Assembly: GCF_000328475.2 (NCBI RefSeq)
Contig: NC_026490.1
Span: 1-64,000 of the forward strand
Origin: Mycosarcoma maydis
Lineage: Eukaryota; Basidiomycota; Ustilaginomycetes; Ustilaginales
Length of the DNA: 64,000 nucleotides
Reading direction: 5' to 3'
The notes beneath the pieces are model-generated. The model was not told the DNA's origin. It worked only from the letters and a program-made list of their open reading frames with translations, and searched no databases. Below, piece after piece: positions 1-11,020 of the stretch. Each line of letters begins with the position of its first letter. Position 1 is the stretch's first letter. The translations under genes were made by a program, and so were the position numbers.

Positions 1-1026
1 ATGTCAAGCTGTCACGTCACGTCACGTGTTGGGCCCCAAGCAGTTGAAGATACAATGGTCGACCAAGACCATTTCGGCATAGTTCCTGCGCGATCAAACG
101 GAAATTGCGTGCGATTGCCCAGGGTTACTCAACCGAAATTAACCGGGGTTACTCAACCGAAATTAACCGGGGTTACTCAACCGAATGTGAGCAGAGATGA
201 GATAGCCCTCGCCCACTCTGCAAGAGCCTACCACCGAAAGGCACACAAGCCACGTCCCGCACAGAGCGAAGACGGGAAGGAAAGAGGAGATGGATGTCCC
301 GAGTCGCAGGACGAGCAGTTCATAAAGACATAAATATGCTCACTTTGTATGTAGTCTCGAGTCCAGAAAATCCAAGCGATCTTTTCACCATTTTCTTCCC
401 TTCATCAAAACTGCCGAGAAGCCATCACGGGGTTTTTCCCCCTAATTATTCTCAAGTCAAGCTTCTGTGGTTGACCAACTTAACATGAAAGCGTATTTTC
501 CGTTTGCCTCGTCCTGTGCGCCACGGGTTGGCCCAGTCACGAGTCCTACTCTGTGACTTGGCACGTCCCGTGTTCTGTCAAAGCGCGCTCTAGCGTCGTG
601 GATAACCAGTCACGGGTCGCGCATGCTTGCACTCACGACTCGTGACTGAGGATTGTCTCGGGATACGGATGCACTTGACTCCAACACTCTGACAAACACC
701 AGCGCCTCCCGTCCAAGTTGGAGCTGCATCTGCCAGCACGAATGCGCAACACAGACGATCACTCACCACTTCTTTGATTTCTGACCGTACCATTCACGAT
801 TGCCAAAGTGAAGCATCTGCTTACCTTGCACCCGTCTCTCAGCATCGGTAACCACCTTTTCTCTTTCCAAGCACCAGCACGACAGTCCCATCTTCAAAAA
901 AAGCTTGCGCGTCTTGACCGTCATGCTCTAGCAATCGGACGCGAGGAAGCTCAGCTCTTGACCACTGCTTTCATACACCTAGCGCACTCCCACAACCGTC
1001 TTGTTAGACGCAAGTGTGCCGACAAA
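1..1026. other. Intergenic region left of the Kar9-like gene
   Basis: No supported gene. ORFs here are short and lack family resemblance. It holds a 24-bp tandem repeat (123-185), a TCACG-rich stretch with a CACGTG core near 15-30, and GTCACGAGT/ACTCGTGAC-type words around 535-650 that belong to the intergenic heptamer family seen through the window. The 3' part (about 780-1026) is probably promoter and 5' leader of the next gene. Confidence 0.6.
123..185. repeat. 24-bp direct tandem repeat, about 2.6 copies
   Basis: Two exact 24-bp units (123-146 and 147-170) are followed by a partial third unit (171-185). Each unit begins GGTTACTCAACCG and ends TTAACCGG. The reading is direct. It could be a minisatellite; no function is visible. 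Confidence 0.9.
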
Positions 1027-4000
1027 ATGGCTTCAGGCGAAGCGTTGGCCCTTCTCAAGAGTATAGACTCGCCTGTGTCTATGCGTGCAACACCGAGTTC
1101 ACCTCCGGCTAGACGTGCCGGTCACGTTCGCTCTTCCTCTATTCTCAGCTCCAGCAGCAGTGTCTCGTGAGTTTTCCCTTGCATGGTTCCCACACATGAG
1201 CGCTCTAGCTAACCAATCTGTTCCAACTTGGCCGTCCTTCCCGCGGCTCAGTATTCCTTCACGCTCATCTTCCGTCATGATGAGTCCAGCAGCAGTACCA
1301 GTGCGCAGATCATCTATCCTACACTCCACGAGCAAGAGCAGAATCCAGGACGTCTCTCATCCAAGCTTGCCCCCATCTGCCTCTGATCTCGCAGACAACA
1401 TTGCATCCTTGACACTTGCCGACGACCTAGAATCAGCTCCGTCAAAGACTCTTGGAGTAACAGGTGTCGGCCTCGAAGCGGTCTCCGACTTGAGCTGTGA
1501 CGACATGCATGCACGAACGCCGCAACCAAGATCTGGAGCCTTTCCGTCTTTTGTTCTTTCACCCACTGCGCAAAGTCGGCCGGCAACCACAAGCACTGCC
1601 CTTTCGTCCGAGCTGAGCTTTGGTCAGACGGATCTCTTTGAAATCGACGAAGAGATCGGTGATGCGCATGATGCCATTCAGATCATTCAAGGTCACATCT
1701 TTTCGATCCAAGAACAACGCCATGGTGCCAAGGTCGATCCGGATCTGAAACAAGCAGCTCATGCAGCTACACACGTTCAGTCGGCGCTCGAAAGCTCGCC
1801 CTCTGGATCCTCCTTGAGTGGCATCGACATATCCCTCATGCAGCTCGATGAAAAGCTCGAGGCTCTCTCACGCATCATGCAACAGTTAGACGTCCGCATC
1901 GCCGAGCTGCGACAAAGCGGCACTGAGGAAAACCAAGGCGAGGCAGCGGATACTTCCATCATCGACAAAGAACTGAGCCTTTGGCAAGCACACGCCCGAA
2001 GAAGCAGCATCAGCAGCATCGACAGTTTGGGCAGCTTCGATGACCAGGCGCTTCCTGGATTTGCGCCAGCCCTGACGCCACGCGCGTTACGCACAAAACA
2101 CGACGACCTCTGCTCTGAATGGACGGCGGTGCAAGACGAAGTCGACGCTCTGCGAAAGGAGCTCGCTGATGACAAGTACCTCGACGTTTTCCGATCGATC
2201 AGTACCCAAGCGGAAGGCATGATGGACAGCTTGGACAAGGCCGTGCTGTTGTGCAATGCATTCGTCCTCCAGGTGCAGCACGATCATTTGGCTGGAAAGC
2301 TTCACCGAGCAGCTGCGATCGAAAACGAGCTCGAAGCAGAATACGACATTCAAGCCAAGCATGACGAGCTCGTCTCCCTGTCAAAGACTTTTGACGTGAA
2401 AAAGTCGTACTACTTGCCGGCCTGTCAGCAGGTCCTTTTCAGTCTCGACAAAGGATGCAAGGAGCGGCAGACCTCGAATGGTACCATCCTCCGTCGCCTC
2501 TCGGACCTACGCTCCCGCTGGCGCAATTTACGCGACGAGTTAACCAAAACTGAAAGAGATCTCAAGCGCATGGAGGCGCTTTTTCGACGCGTGCGCTCTG
2601 ATAGCAGCGGTTCATCCATCATTAACGACGCAGCAAGTCCGGCAACCTCGGTAGCAAGCCTTCCATCGCTTCCTTCCAAGTTGCGGGCGAGTACGTCGGT
2701 GCAATCAGGGCTGGGTAAGGGCACGCCGACTCGTGCTTCGGCACTATCCTATGGCACGCCACCCTCGTCATCATCGGCATCGTCCCGCATTGTGAGTGGG
2801 CCCGGCCGTCTACCAAGCAGCTCTTCGCTGGGTTCCAACCTCTCCAACACACCGACCACAGTTGAGACTCCACTGCGTTTGAGGCGCATCTCTGCCACTG
2901 CAGACTCACTCGGACTGCATGCCAAGCCCGTTTCAGCATCGCCTCGAGCTGGTCCTGCAGGGCAGCTCGAAGTACCGAGACTAGCGCAGCGCGCCAGTAG
3001 CAGACCTCTGAGCTTCTCGGTGTCGCCATTAGCTATAGATAGTCCAATCCGTAACCGGGCCACTTCGATGGCCAATGCAGCTACCGGCGCGGTGGAAAAA
3101 GGAATCCTAGGAAGGTCTCCAGGCGCAAGACCGGTGTCCGTCGTTAGCAGCCGCAAAGGCGTGGGCCAAGATGTGCCAGGCACGCCCAGTCGTCCTCCTC
3201 CGTCGAGCTTCAAGTCGTCATGGCACGATCTTGAAACTGCTGGTGGCAGTCGAACCGCGGGTACACAGCCTCAGTCGATACCACGCTCCGAGTCGCAGGT
3301 CATGTGGCCATCCCACTCACAGTCTTGCGAGCCTGAAACAGACCAGCAAGACTCGATCGAGTATCTCAAGTTTGGACAAGGCTCATCTACGTCCCGCCCG
3401 ACTTCATCTGCTGGTCAATACTATCGACCACCGTCAGCGCAGGGCAATGTTGGTGATGCGCGTTCCAGGAAGCGAGAGTCAATGATTCCTCGTCTCGCAG
3501 TCCGAAGTCCAGATGCAAGCATCCCACTGAGCCGACCGGGATCGGCAATGTCGCAGGCATCGTCATCGACGCCGATGCGATACACGGGTGCCTCGAGGCT
3601 CAGCATGCAAACACCCGAACCAGCCATTGTAGCCAGAGCACAGAGACTCAACATGTATGCGCGTGCACCTTCGACCGGAATGGCAGGTACGCCGACGTCG
3701 AGCAAGCGAGCCAGCAAACCACCACCCACGCGACGAAATGCAGCGTCGTCGTCGGGCCGTGCGACGCCACTCTCAGCAGCGGCGCTGGCTTCGTTACCAA
3801 CCGCAGAGCCGAACTCGTCTCTCAAGAGATCGAGCATCTCAAATCTAAGATCGCTCAACAACGGTCGCACAACGCCGACATTTAGCGACCATGGATCTGT
3901 GGGAGGCATGTCTACGGGAACCTGGTACGCGCCCGCTCGAGGCGCAAGGGGAGTCTCTGGTGCAGGGTCGAGGATCGGATCAGGATCGGTGGCCGGAAGC

Positions 4001-4342
4001 AGCTACGGTATGACGGGCGCAATTGAACAGTACCGACCCAATCCGAATGACGCGCTGGATGTCGAGGTGGCTGCCATCTGCAACGGTTTGGGAGTAGCTT
4101 TGGAACGTATTGACCCGCCGCTTCCTCGAGGCGTGAGGCTGGAGGAAGGACCAGGCAAGGACAACCGCACGCAGTACGAGATTGGAGGACGAAAGACGAT
4201 GTGTCGACTGCTCGAGCTGCACCGTCCCGCTGGAAGCGCTGGAGCAAGGGCGGGAACCAAGGCGAAGAAAATCTTGGTGCGCGTGGGAGGAGGCTGGCAG
4301 GACCTGGAGCAGTGGCTACTGGCGCGGCTCAGCGCAAGCTAG
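1027..4342 (+). CDS. Kar9-like microtubule-associated protein with C-terminal GAS2 domain
   Basis: Coding parts are 1027-1166 and 1252-4342, giving 1076 residues. The 85-nt intron has a GTGAGT donor, a CTAAC branch-like site near 1209 and a CAG acceptor; it splits a Ser codon and keeps frame. ATG 1027 sits in a good context (ACAAAATGGC); the longer upstream frame begins with GTG. Residues about 330-495 are helical and resemble the fungal KAR9 family, including a KSYY...VLFSLDKG stretch. The middle is a long Ser/Pro/Thr-rich disordered region with an SxIP motif (SMIP near residue 790) in basic context, the type bound by EB1/Bim1. Residues about 976-1072 form a GAS2 (GAR) microtubule-binding domain ending VRVGGGWQDLEQWL. 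Inferred role: linking EB1-bound microtubule tips to actin or cortex in spindle or nuclear positioning. The GAS2 call is firm, the Kar9 call moderate. Confidence 0.85.
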
Positions 4343-4544
4343 GGGTTGCAACGTGGATGCTCGAAATGCTATGCTCAGTGCCTTGGATTTGATGGAATCT
4401 TCGAGACCGGATCACGTGTGCAAGGAATTCGAGCGCTATGAGTGAATATACGCAAGTGCTTTCAAATAATGAATGGTTTGTGACTGCAAATTGTCATACA
4501 AATACATGTGGGTCAGAACGCTTCACGTAGGTGGTGGCGCCAAG

Positions 4545-5255
4545 CTAAGCAGAAACAGATCCAGATGCCGAGCCGAGGACTTGGACGTCTTGTTGATGAA
4601 TTTTGAGCTGGTCGATTTGGTGTTGAAGCGAGTTGAGGTCGATCTTTCCGAACCTCCTCTGGCGTGGGGTGCCGGCAGGCAGTGGGAAAGTGGTTTCAGG
4701 ATTGGGAGAGACCGCAATGTATCTGCGACGCTGCTTTTTGGAGGCTGGGTGAGGAGTAGCCGTGAGTTCCTTGGAATGGAAATGAGAAGCAACAATCGGC
4801 TTGATGGGAAGCTTGACGCCAGAAGACAAAGTAGCTGCTGCTTGGACGGGGGATGCCGTTGTCGAGGGTGCATCGACGTAGAAGAAATGAACGTAGCCTG
4901 GAGCTGTGGCAAAGATCGTGTGATCCTTGCCGATTGCAGCGTTCGGGCCTGGATGCCACGAAGTGCCACGCTGCCTGAAGATGATCTGACCGGGATAGAC
5001 GTATTGGCCGGTCTGCTTCTTATAACCGAGGCGTTTACCGGGAGAATTGCGGTTGTTTTTGGTGGAGCCACCACCGCGCTTGGTCGAGTTACGTGTCTGG
5101 ATCGATCCTCCAAAAGCAAAGGCGGGAATGATGCCGGTCATTGGGGCAATGCTGGCAGAAGCGATGGCGAGCGAAGCAGGTGCATGCGATGTGGGAGCTC
5201 GAGCTGCTGCTGCGATGGCTGTGCGCCTAAGCAATGACGTAACGCCGGTGAGCAT
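4545..5255 (-). CDS. MRP7: Mitochondrial large-subunit ribosomal protein bL27m
   Basis: A 236-residue intron-free protein from ATG 5255. The N-terminus is rich in Arg, Ala and Ser with almost no acidic residues, as expected of a mitochondrial targeting sequence. Residues about 57-125 carry the bL27 core: [21 protein letters not shown], then [16 protein letters not shown] and [16 protein letters not shown]. bL27 lies near the peptidyl-transferase centre of bacterial-type ribosomes. The tail beyond about residue 130 is an extension like those of fungal MRP7 proteins and has no bacterial counterpart. The gene is divergent from TIM23 across a 737-bp shared region, which suggests possible co-regulation of the two mitochondrial genes. 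Confidence 0.93.
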   Translation of the reverse strand: MLTGVTSLLRRTAIAAAARAPTSHAPASLAIASASIAPMTGIIPAFAFGGSIQTRNSTKRGGGSTKNNRNSPGKRLGYKKQTGQYVYPGQIIFRQRGTSWHPGPNAAIGKDHTIFATAPGYVHFFYVDAPSTTASPVQAAATLSSGVKLPIKPIVASHFHSKELTATPHPASKKQRRRYIAVSPNPETTFPLPAGTPRQRRFGKIDLNSLQHQIDQLKIHQQDVQVLGSASGSVSA

Positions 5256-5558
5256 CGTGAGAAAAGGTGAGACGTCCTGAGAGCAACTTGTGATTCCGAA
5301 TATAGAGCAGTTGAGATGATCGATCTAGTAGAGTGCAAGGTGCAGATGCTGCGACATAGTGGTGAAGCAGGAGGATCACGCCAGAAGTGAAACCAAGTCG
5401 TGAGTGAGCTTTGCTGAGTCACGTGCAAAGCGGTCAAGATCACAGGATGCTGACTAAGAACCCTCCGTTCAGGCTCGCGAAGAAAAAAAAAATGTAATCC
5501 CAACTTAGAAGAAACCAGGCTCAAATTGCGTCTCATTTCCAAATTTCTTCTTCTTGTG

Positions 5559-5582
5559 AATCACGAATCACGAATCACGATT
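5559..5582. repeat. Heptamer array, AATCACG x3
   Basis: Three head-to-tail AATCACG units are followed by ATT. Same 7-bp family as the other intergenic arrays. Confidence 0.85.
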
Positions 5583-5698
5583 GTGAGTGTTACCCACTCA
5601 CGACTCGGAACGCGGCGGAAGGGAGCGAAAAACCAAATTCGAGGTTTAGGTAGAGAGGTTCAAATTTCTGGACAATCAGAATTTGGCGACATTCTGTG

Positions 5699-5740
5699 AT
5701 TCACGATTCACGATTCAACGATTCGTGATTCGTGATTCGG
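5699..5740. repeat. Heptamer array changing from ATTCACG to ATTCGTG
   Basis: ATTCACG twice, one ATTCAACG with an extra base, then ATTCGTG twice and a partial unit. The switch between the two forms makes the array roughly self-complementary, so a hairpin is possible. Confidence 0.85.
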
Positions 5741-5992
5741 TTGACAAGAGAGCGGCGAGAGATTTGAGTGTGTGCTGAGCAAAACGGTGCAAACTTGAGA
5801 GAACTTGGCGGCTCGTTTCTTCTTCACACTCACGACTCGACTTTTGTCCAACTCTCTTCTCTCTGTCATCATCATCATCACCACGCCAAAGCTGTTCTCC
5901 TCGCTCACGTTTGACATCACACGGTCCGGCCTGATTCGCATCACCTTCTGACACGGTTCTGTTTCGCCTTTAAAACCCACTAGCACGCCATC

Positions 5993-6757
5993 ATGGTCTG
6001 GCCTTTCTCTGCCAGCAAATCCGCAGATGCGTCCTCCTCATCATCGTCAGCGCAGCCCGCCTTTGAGGCCGTTGCGCCTGCACCAGTCGACTCCACGCGC
6101 AACTCGAATTCTACGCCGGAAAGCCCCACCGACTATCTTCGCAGCCATGCTTTCCAGCAACCTTCTTCGGCATCACCATCCACATCCGCCTCTGGCGCTG
6201 ATTACGTTCCTAATGCAGCTTCGCTGCTCGGCGATACGTCACTCGACCTTGGCTCGCTTTCGCCGCTCGCCGGTTTGGGTAAAGATGACCTCGAATACCT
6301 CGACCTGACCGATGGTGCGCCGTCGAGCATGGAAGGAGCACGAACCGCGGTCCCCTCGCGAGGCTGGTCAGATGACCTCTGCTACGGCACTGGCACTACT
6401 TATCTCTCTGGTCTGGCCATCGGCGGTCTTTTGGGAGCTCGCGAGGGCCTGTTTCGTCCTCTTGGCATTGACAATCCCACTTTCCGTCTGCGACTCAACG
6501 CGGTCCTCAACCAGGTCACCCGACGAGGCTCGTTCTTTGGCAACTCGGCTGGTGTTATCGCTCTCATCTACAACCTCGTGGATGCGTCCATCGACGGCGT
6601 CCGTGGCAAGCACGACATCTACGGTGCTGTGGCTGCTGGTGGTGTCTCTGGCGCTCTTTTCAAATGCACTGCCGGTGTGCGCCTCATGGCTGTGGCAAGC
6701 ACCATCATGATGGGTGCTGCCGCCACCTGGACCTTGGCCAAGCAATCTCTTCTCTAA
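5993..6757 (+). CDS. TIM23: Mitochondrial inner-membrane translocase subunit Tim23
   Basis: A 254-residue protein from ATG 5993 (context CCATCATGG), without introns. Residues 1-120 are Ser/Pro-rich and polar, matching the intermembrane-space presequence receptor region of Tim23. Residues about 125-250 form the Tim17/22/23 domain with four hydrophobic segments, including TYLSGLAIGGLLGAREGL, a GNSAGVIALIYNLVD segment and RGKHDIYGAVAAGGVSGALF. Tim23 forms the presequence translocase of the inner membrane with Tim17. Length is close to the yeast protein (about 220), with a longer N-terminal linker. The long polar N-terminus favours Tim23 over Tim17 or Tim22. Divergent neighbour of bL27m. Confidence 0.93.
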   Translation: MVWPFSASKSADASSSSSSAQPAFEAVAPAPVDSTRNSNSTPESPTDYLRSHAFQQPSSASPSTSASGADYVPNAASLLGDTSLDLGSLSPLAGLGKDDLEYLDLTDGAPSSMEGARTAVPSRGWSDDLCYGTGTTYLSGLAIGGLLGAREGLFRPLGIDNPTFRLRLNAVLNQVTRRGSFFGNSAGVIALIYNLVDASIDGVRGKHDIYGAVAAGGVSGALFKCTAGVRLMAVASTIMMGAAATWTLAKQSLL

Positions 6758-7189
6758 GCTCGGCCTGCAGGGTATGCAGATGCACCGCCTACCTTTTAAT
6801 CCAATCGATGCGCTTGGATACCCTCGATGCCGAATGGATCTTGCAATGTGCAAATCCACGTCGACGCTCTGTCCTTCCCGCGCACACACACCCACACACC
6901 GCTCTAGCCAATAGACCCTCGATCCCCCGCCAAAGCCAAATCTCTTTGAGCCCCCACGCAGATCCGCAATGTACACTATCTCGAGCCATGCTCTCGTCTC
7001 AAAAACCATTGGCTTCGAAAATATGGTTCTCACCATCCTTCCTAACGTCTTCCTGGCCATGCTCTGGATCGCCCTAAGGCTTTCACACCTCGTCCAACGG
7101 AAACCGGTCGCATCTTCCGTCCATAGTGCAGACTCCCTCCTCGTGGCTCGAACCACCGTTGCTAGTCTCACATGCTGCCTGAACCCATC

Positions 7190-7640
7190 TTCAATGGGTC
7201 TGCGAGTTTGTCTCCACCCGCATAACAGAAGTCATCCTGCGTGGTCTGAAAACCACTCGCGTCAGCATCATCATCTACGGCTCTCCACGCACCAGAAACT
7301 TTTTTCTCGATTCACTCGCCGCGCTGGTGGATGTCGTTCAGTTCTCCTGTCTTCCACAGAACGTCGGCATCAAATTATCCCAGAAGAATACTTGGACACG
7401 TGAAATCTATCTCGTCTCCGATTGTCATTCTGCCTGGGCTACGATGGTGCCATCACAATCCGTCAAAAGCTGGAGGAAGAGAACAATGCTTTGCCGCTGC
7501 TCGCTGTCGATTTTGAGACTACGGCCAATCTCACTTCGCTTGCCCAACTTCTGAAACAAGATTCCAAAGTGTGTTTCGTGACTATCTTCCTGGCTGCATG
7601 CAATGTTTACTGTCGTATGCCGTTGCCCAAATGCCATCAA
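7190..7640 (+). pseudogene. Possible decayed coding sequence, family not recognised
   Basis: Three overlapping frames carry protein-like stretches that would join only through frameshifts: one contains RVSIIIYGSPRTRNFFLDSL, the next GYDGAITIRQKLEEENNALP followed by LLAVDFETTANLTSLAQLL. Alternation of hydrophobic and charged residues looks coding, but no ATG-initiated frame spans them and no consensus introns join them convincingly. I do not recognise the family. It may be a pseudogene or chance. Confidence 0.25.
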
Positions 7641-8403
7641 GCACGTTACACAAGAACAAAGTATAGGGAGGCGTGGACACTCTGTGATTCTGAACAAAGA
7701 AGCCGTGGGGTTGCGTGATAAGAAAACAAGTCTAGTTTCTCAGAAAAGGCCACAGCTTCCGAGCCGGCTTGGCGGAAAAAGCAAAAGGGTGATATCAACA
7801 ATAAACACGTGTCAGCGTTCTGTCGATTCTCACCTGTCTTACGCTGTCGAGCACGAGGCCTCTACATCTCAGAAGTGAGATGGCATGCCACGACGTCATG
7901 CTGGGTAAGTAGCAACCTCGTCGTGAGCACTTGTTCTGGAAGATCCGTGGAGAGTGCTAGCAGCGTGGAAGACAGCAAAGCGTTGGGCACAAAAGCCATT
8001 GTCTCGGTCGGGCAGGCCTTTCAACAGGTCAGGGACAACCGGCGGGAATAGGTTGTGGTGCTGGACAATCATTCAGTACCGCAGCCAGGAGGAGCGCCGA
8101 GTCAGGCTTTTGCGACCTGGTAAATGTCGAGAGCCGGTGAAGGTCACAAAGAATCAGGTGGATGCTGTGAGTTTGCTTTGGCCGGGATCAGTGCGTAGGC
8201 AGAGGTTTTATATGAATCTTCGGCCGTTCCTCGCTGTCCTTAGCTGTCCGTCATCTGGACATTTTCTTGCCTTACACAGTATGTGACAGACCTTGGAATT
8301 TAGTATGCGAAGCACTGGTCCACAATGAAGACCAAGCTTGGTGTATAAATTTTTAAAATAAAAAAAAACCCCAAAAAATACAACACAACACAACACAACA
8401 ACA

Positions 8404-8604
8404 ATGAAGACTAAAGTCTCGTTATTTTCGTCCAGCGGAAGTCCTGCACGATACCAGGACGGGATACGCTATCTGATTGAGATCTTCGGCGAGCTCGCGC
8501 TTCAAGAGCTGGCTGTACTGATTCTACGTTCAGCGTCAATGGACCCTACTGATTATAATATACCGTACACACCAACGAAATTTCGACGCCTTGACGAAAT
8601 TTAA
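8404..8604 (+). CDS. Small hypothetical protein (66 aa)
   Basis: The ATG follows a CAACA-repeat leader (about 8381-8403), and TATAAA lies near 8344. The product is 66 residues, with no signal peptide or recognised domain, ending in YTPTKFRRLDEI. The leader and TATA-like box are the only arguments for a real gene; it sits within a region of coding relics and may be a chance ORF. Confidence 0.25.
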   Translation: MKTKVSLFSSSGSPARYQDGIRYLIEIFGELALQELAVLILRSASMDPTDYNIPYTPTKFRRLDEI

Positions 8605-9439
8605 GGAGACTATATAATTCTTGGTTTTTGACGGCATCTTCGGCCCGAGACTGTGTCACACAGTACAGAAATTTTGGCCTTTCACACCTATGCTTAATCT
8701 ATCTTATTTTCCGGATGGTCAGTTCAGAAGACCTGGACCCAGGCTTGGGAATCGTGCCCGCGGGGCTCCAAGCTCAAGGCAATTTTCCATTGAACAGGTT
8801 ATGTTGCGCAATTTGTACACAAGTACCTTGCTGTCTTACCGCAGAGACAAAAAGACAAGCGTACACCAACGTGGACTTTTCTGCGTTCCTGTCCACAATG
8901 CTGTTGGTCCGCGCCCACTTATTCCTCCCCTCGAGTCCTGCGCATGTTATGGTCTGTACAAAGCAGGCGTTGCTTTCCATTTGCTTTACACTTGGCTTTC
9001 CGCTCAGCTTGCCCTGGTATTCTGAGGCTCATTAACACGTCCGTCGTCGCTGTCGAACTTTGGAGCCATCCCGAGGCTGCCTTCGTCTTACAGGGACGAA
9101 GCTTTGGACAGCACCTGTGAAGTGGACCTCGCTGAACATGCCGGAGCGCTTCCCATGCTACACTTACTTCCCAAGTGGTGCATAAATTTACCCACGCGTT
9201 CCCGCTAAAAAGCAAGGTCTAGCGTTAGTGTTCACCCTCCTGAACATGATTGAGCTTGCTGGTGCATTGGCACACGCAGTTTTCGGAGACACAATCTTCT
9301 CACAGTAGTGGGGAAAGCGAACAAAACCTGGCTTCAAGTATTTATAATATTATTATGAAACCTTTGGTTCCACCTTTATCTCGAATATAATTAACTTATC
9401 AAAAAACGAAAATTCTGCTCTTAAGTTTCGAATCAGAGT

Positions 9440-9764
9440 TCTTTGCGTGGAAGTCACGCAACTCTTGATAACATCACGACAACCGAATACAGCTGTGCTA
9501 ATTACCGAGCAAGGACATTCCCGTTCCCTGTTGTGTGTGTCGATTATGGGTGCGAGACCGAAAGCAAAGTACGAAACCGTGTTGGCGTCGCAGTTTCCAG
9601 ATTGCACCGTAGTTGCCGTGGCGCACAAGACCGCAACCTTAATCGGATTCGACCATATCATCTGTATGGCTAACGGCAACGTCGTTGAGTCAGGAACGCC
9701 AGCCCAGCTTCTCCAAGCAAGGGGTGAACCCGGTGCGCGGTCCACCGGACAGAAGTGCGTTTAA
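9440..9764 (+). pseudogene. Relic of an ABC transporter C-terminal nucleotide-binding domain
   Basis: The frame contains FPDCTVVAVAHKTATLIGFD and then ICMANGNVVESGTPAQLL. This matches the H-loop and following region of ABC exporters of the ABCC/MRP type, where the usual pattern is CTVL.IAHRL.T....D.I.V...G.V.E.G.P..LL. Walker A, the signature motif and an intact Walker B are absent, and no complete upstream domain is visible, so this is a fragment. Only the last roughly 80 codons of the domain survive. The H-loop His is present. Confidence 0.65.
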
Positions 9765-10490
9765 GAAAAGTAACGTGCAGAAGCAAACCGACTTCAATGC
9801 AAAGATCAGACTTAGGCGCCTGCCTTACGCTTCGGATTCGACTTCGATTCTTGACATTCTTGACCAGTACGCAACAGCACAGGTCCAGGTTTGCCCAATC
9901 GAGCTTCTGTCTTGCATACTTAATAGAAAGACTTCTTTATGTTCACAAGCTATCCCCCCATGCGTTCGCACAAGACTCAAGCTTGATCCTCTTCACTATG
10001 TCTTGGACTTTTGCAGAGCGCGCGTGCCGAGCGCTACCCTCGTCGCTCAACCCTAAATTCCAAAATCATCACTTCACTCGCCGATTGTTGTGGGCCGTTC
10101 TTGCAACCCTAACCCCCATCCCTCCTCGTAAGGCTCAGTCAGGCTTCCGCGTTCTCGTGCACCCTCCGTTCCACCCACACGCGATGTTCGACCGGCGATG
10201 CCCCTTATGCCCACGGCCGGGAGCCCGCACTAGCTCGAGGCAGGCAGTTCTGTCTTCTTGCTGTTTATGTCACTGTTTCGTATGGAATGATGGCGTGAGT
10301 AGCCTCGTGCTTGTGATGGTGATAGCGCCATCCCTTTCACAGTGCCCCGGGTTCAATGCAGCGAAAGCTGTAGGGAGGAAGTCAGGTCTAGTCTCTTTTA
10401 GGGAACATGAACGCTCCTGCAAAAGTGACTCGATATCAAGATGCTACCCTTCTGAGCAACCACTTGGCTGGCAAGGAAAGGTCCAAAGTG

Positions 10491-10748
10491 TCACAATTGT
10501 TGCTGGATGGGCTCGATCTTCTCTGTGGGGTCGTGAATAAAGATGGTCGCGGTGGCGGGCTCGTAGTGTGCGCTTTCAATAGTGACGTTGGGATCATCTG
10601 CATAACCGCGTAACAGATCAATAAATTGATCGATTACTTTGCGGCCATCATCGACAGATGACTGCTGACGTGTTTGAATGCCAATATTAAAGATGATCAC
10701 ACCGCCTTCGTCAGTGTATTCTTTTTGCCGACTGGAATGCTGCGACAT
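10491..10748 (-). CDS. Small hypothetical protein (85 aa)
   Basis: ATG 10748 gives 85 residues beginning MSQHSSRQKEYTDEGG and ending with a Gln-rich tail. Composition looks like a folded small protein: alternating hydrophobics (GVIIFNIGI), an amphipathic helix (GRKVIDQFIDLLRGYADD) and a second strand-like part (ATIFIHD). No known domain was recognised, and no signal peptide. The same frame is open upstream to about 10922, but that part looks like translated leader. Its 5' flank is interrupted by a LINE insertion near 11.02 kb. Confidence 0.5.
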   Translation of the reverse strand: MSQHSSRQKEYTDEGGVIIFNIGIQTRQQSSVDDGRKVIDQFIDLLRGYADDPNVTIESAHYEPATATIFIHDPTEKIEPIQQQL

Positions 10749-11020
10749 GATTGTGCCTTCGATTGAGGGGTAGACGTGTGATGACAGAGGGCTATGAAGG
10801 CAATGGCTGAAGGGCAAGAAGGTGGTGGTAGTAGGGTTGGTGAAGCAGGAAGGCATCGAGGAGAGAAAACAGATAGGTAGTGCATCCAGGGCCTCGCCTA
10901 CAGTACAGTCGCCTGCATTCAAGTTACATGGAATGAGTCAAAATCTGAGTTCGCTTCAAACGGTGCTTGAAAACTCAAGATGGGTCGCACTAGGGTCCTT
11001 GTCGAATCAACACTCACGAC

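Larger units (their letters stand above)
5256..5992. promoter_or_regulatory. Shared divergent promoter region of bL27m and TIM23
   Basis: This 737-bp stretch separates the start codons of two oppositely oriented mitochondrial genes, so it should contain both promoters. It carries two arrays of the intergenic heptamer (5559-5582 and 5699-5740), a pyrimidine-rich leader with a CAT microsatellite (about 5868-5882) before TIM23, and no gene-like ORF. No clear TATA box was identified. Confidence 0.55.
6758..10490. other. Gene-poor region with decayed coding relics
   Basis: A 3.7-kb stretch without an intact recognisable gene. It holds possible coding remnants near 7190-7640, a small ORF at 8404-8604 behind a CAACA-repeat leader, and a clear ABC-transporter remnant near 9440-9764. 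Local AT-rich patches (8340-8380, 9335-9420) contrast with the surrounding sequence. TIM23 3' sequence probably occupies the first few hundred bases. Confidence 0.55.

Noticed and set aside
1..333. ORF at the left edge containing repeated GVTQPKLT units
   Set aside because: The repeats in the translation come from the 24-bp tandem repeat. No domain, and no leader visible.
4473..5237. 254-codon plus-strand ORF opposite bL27m
   Set aside because: Antisense shadow of the ribosomal protein gene. Its translation is low-complexity and Arg/Gly/Cys-rich.
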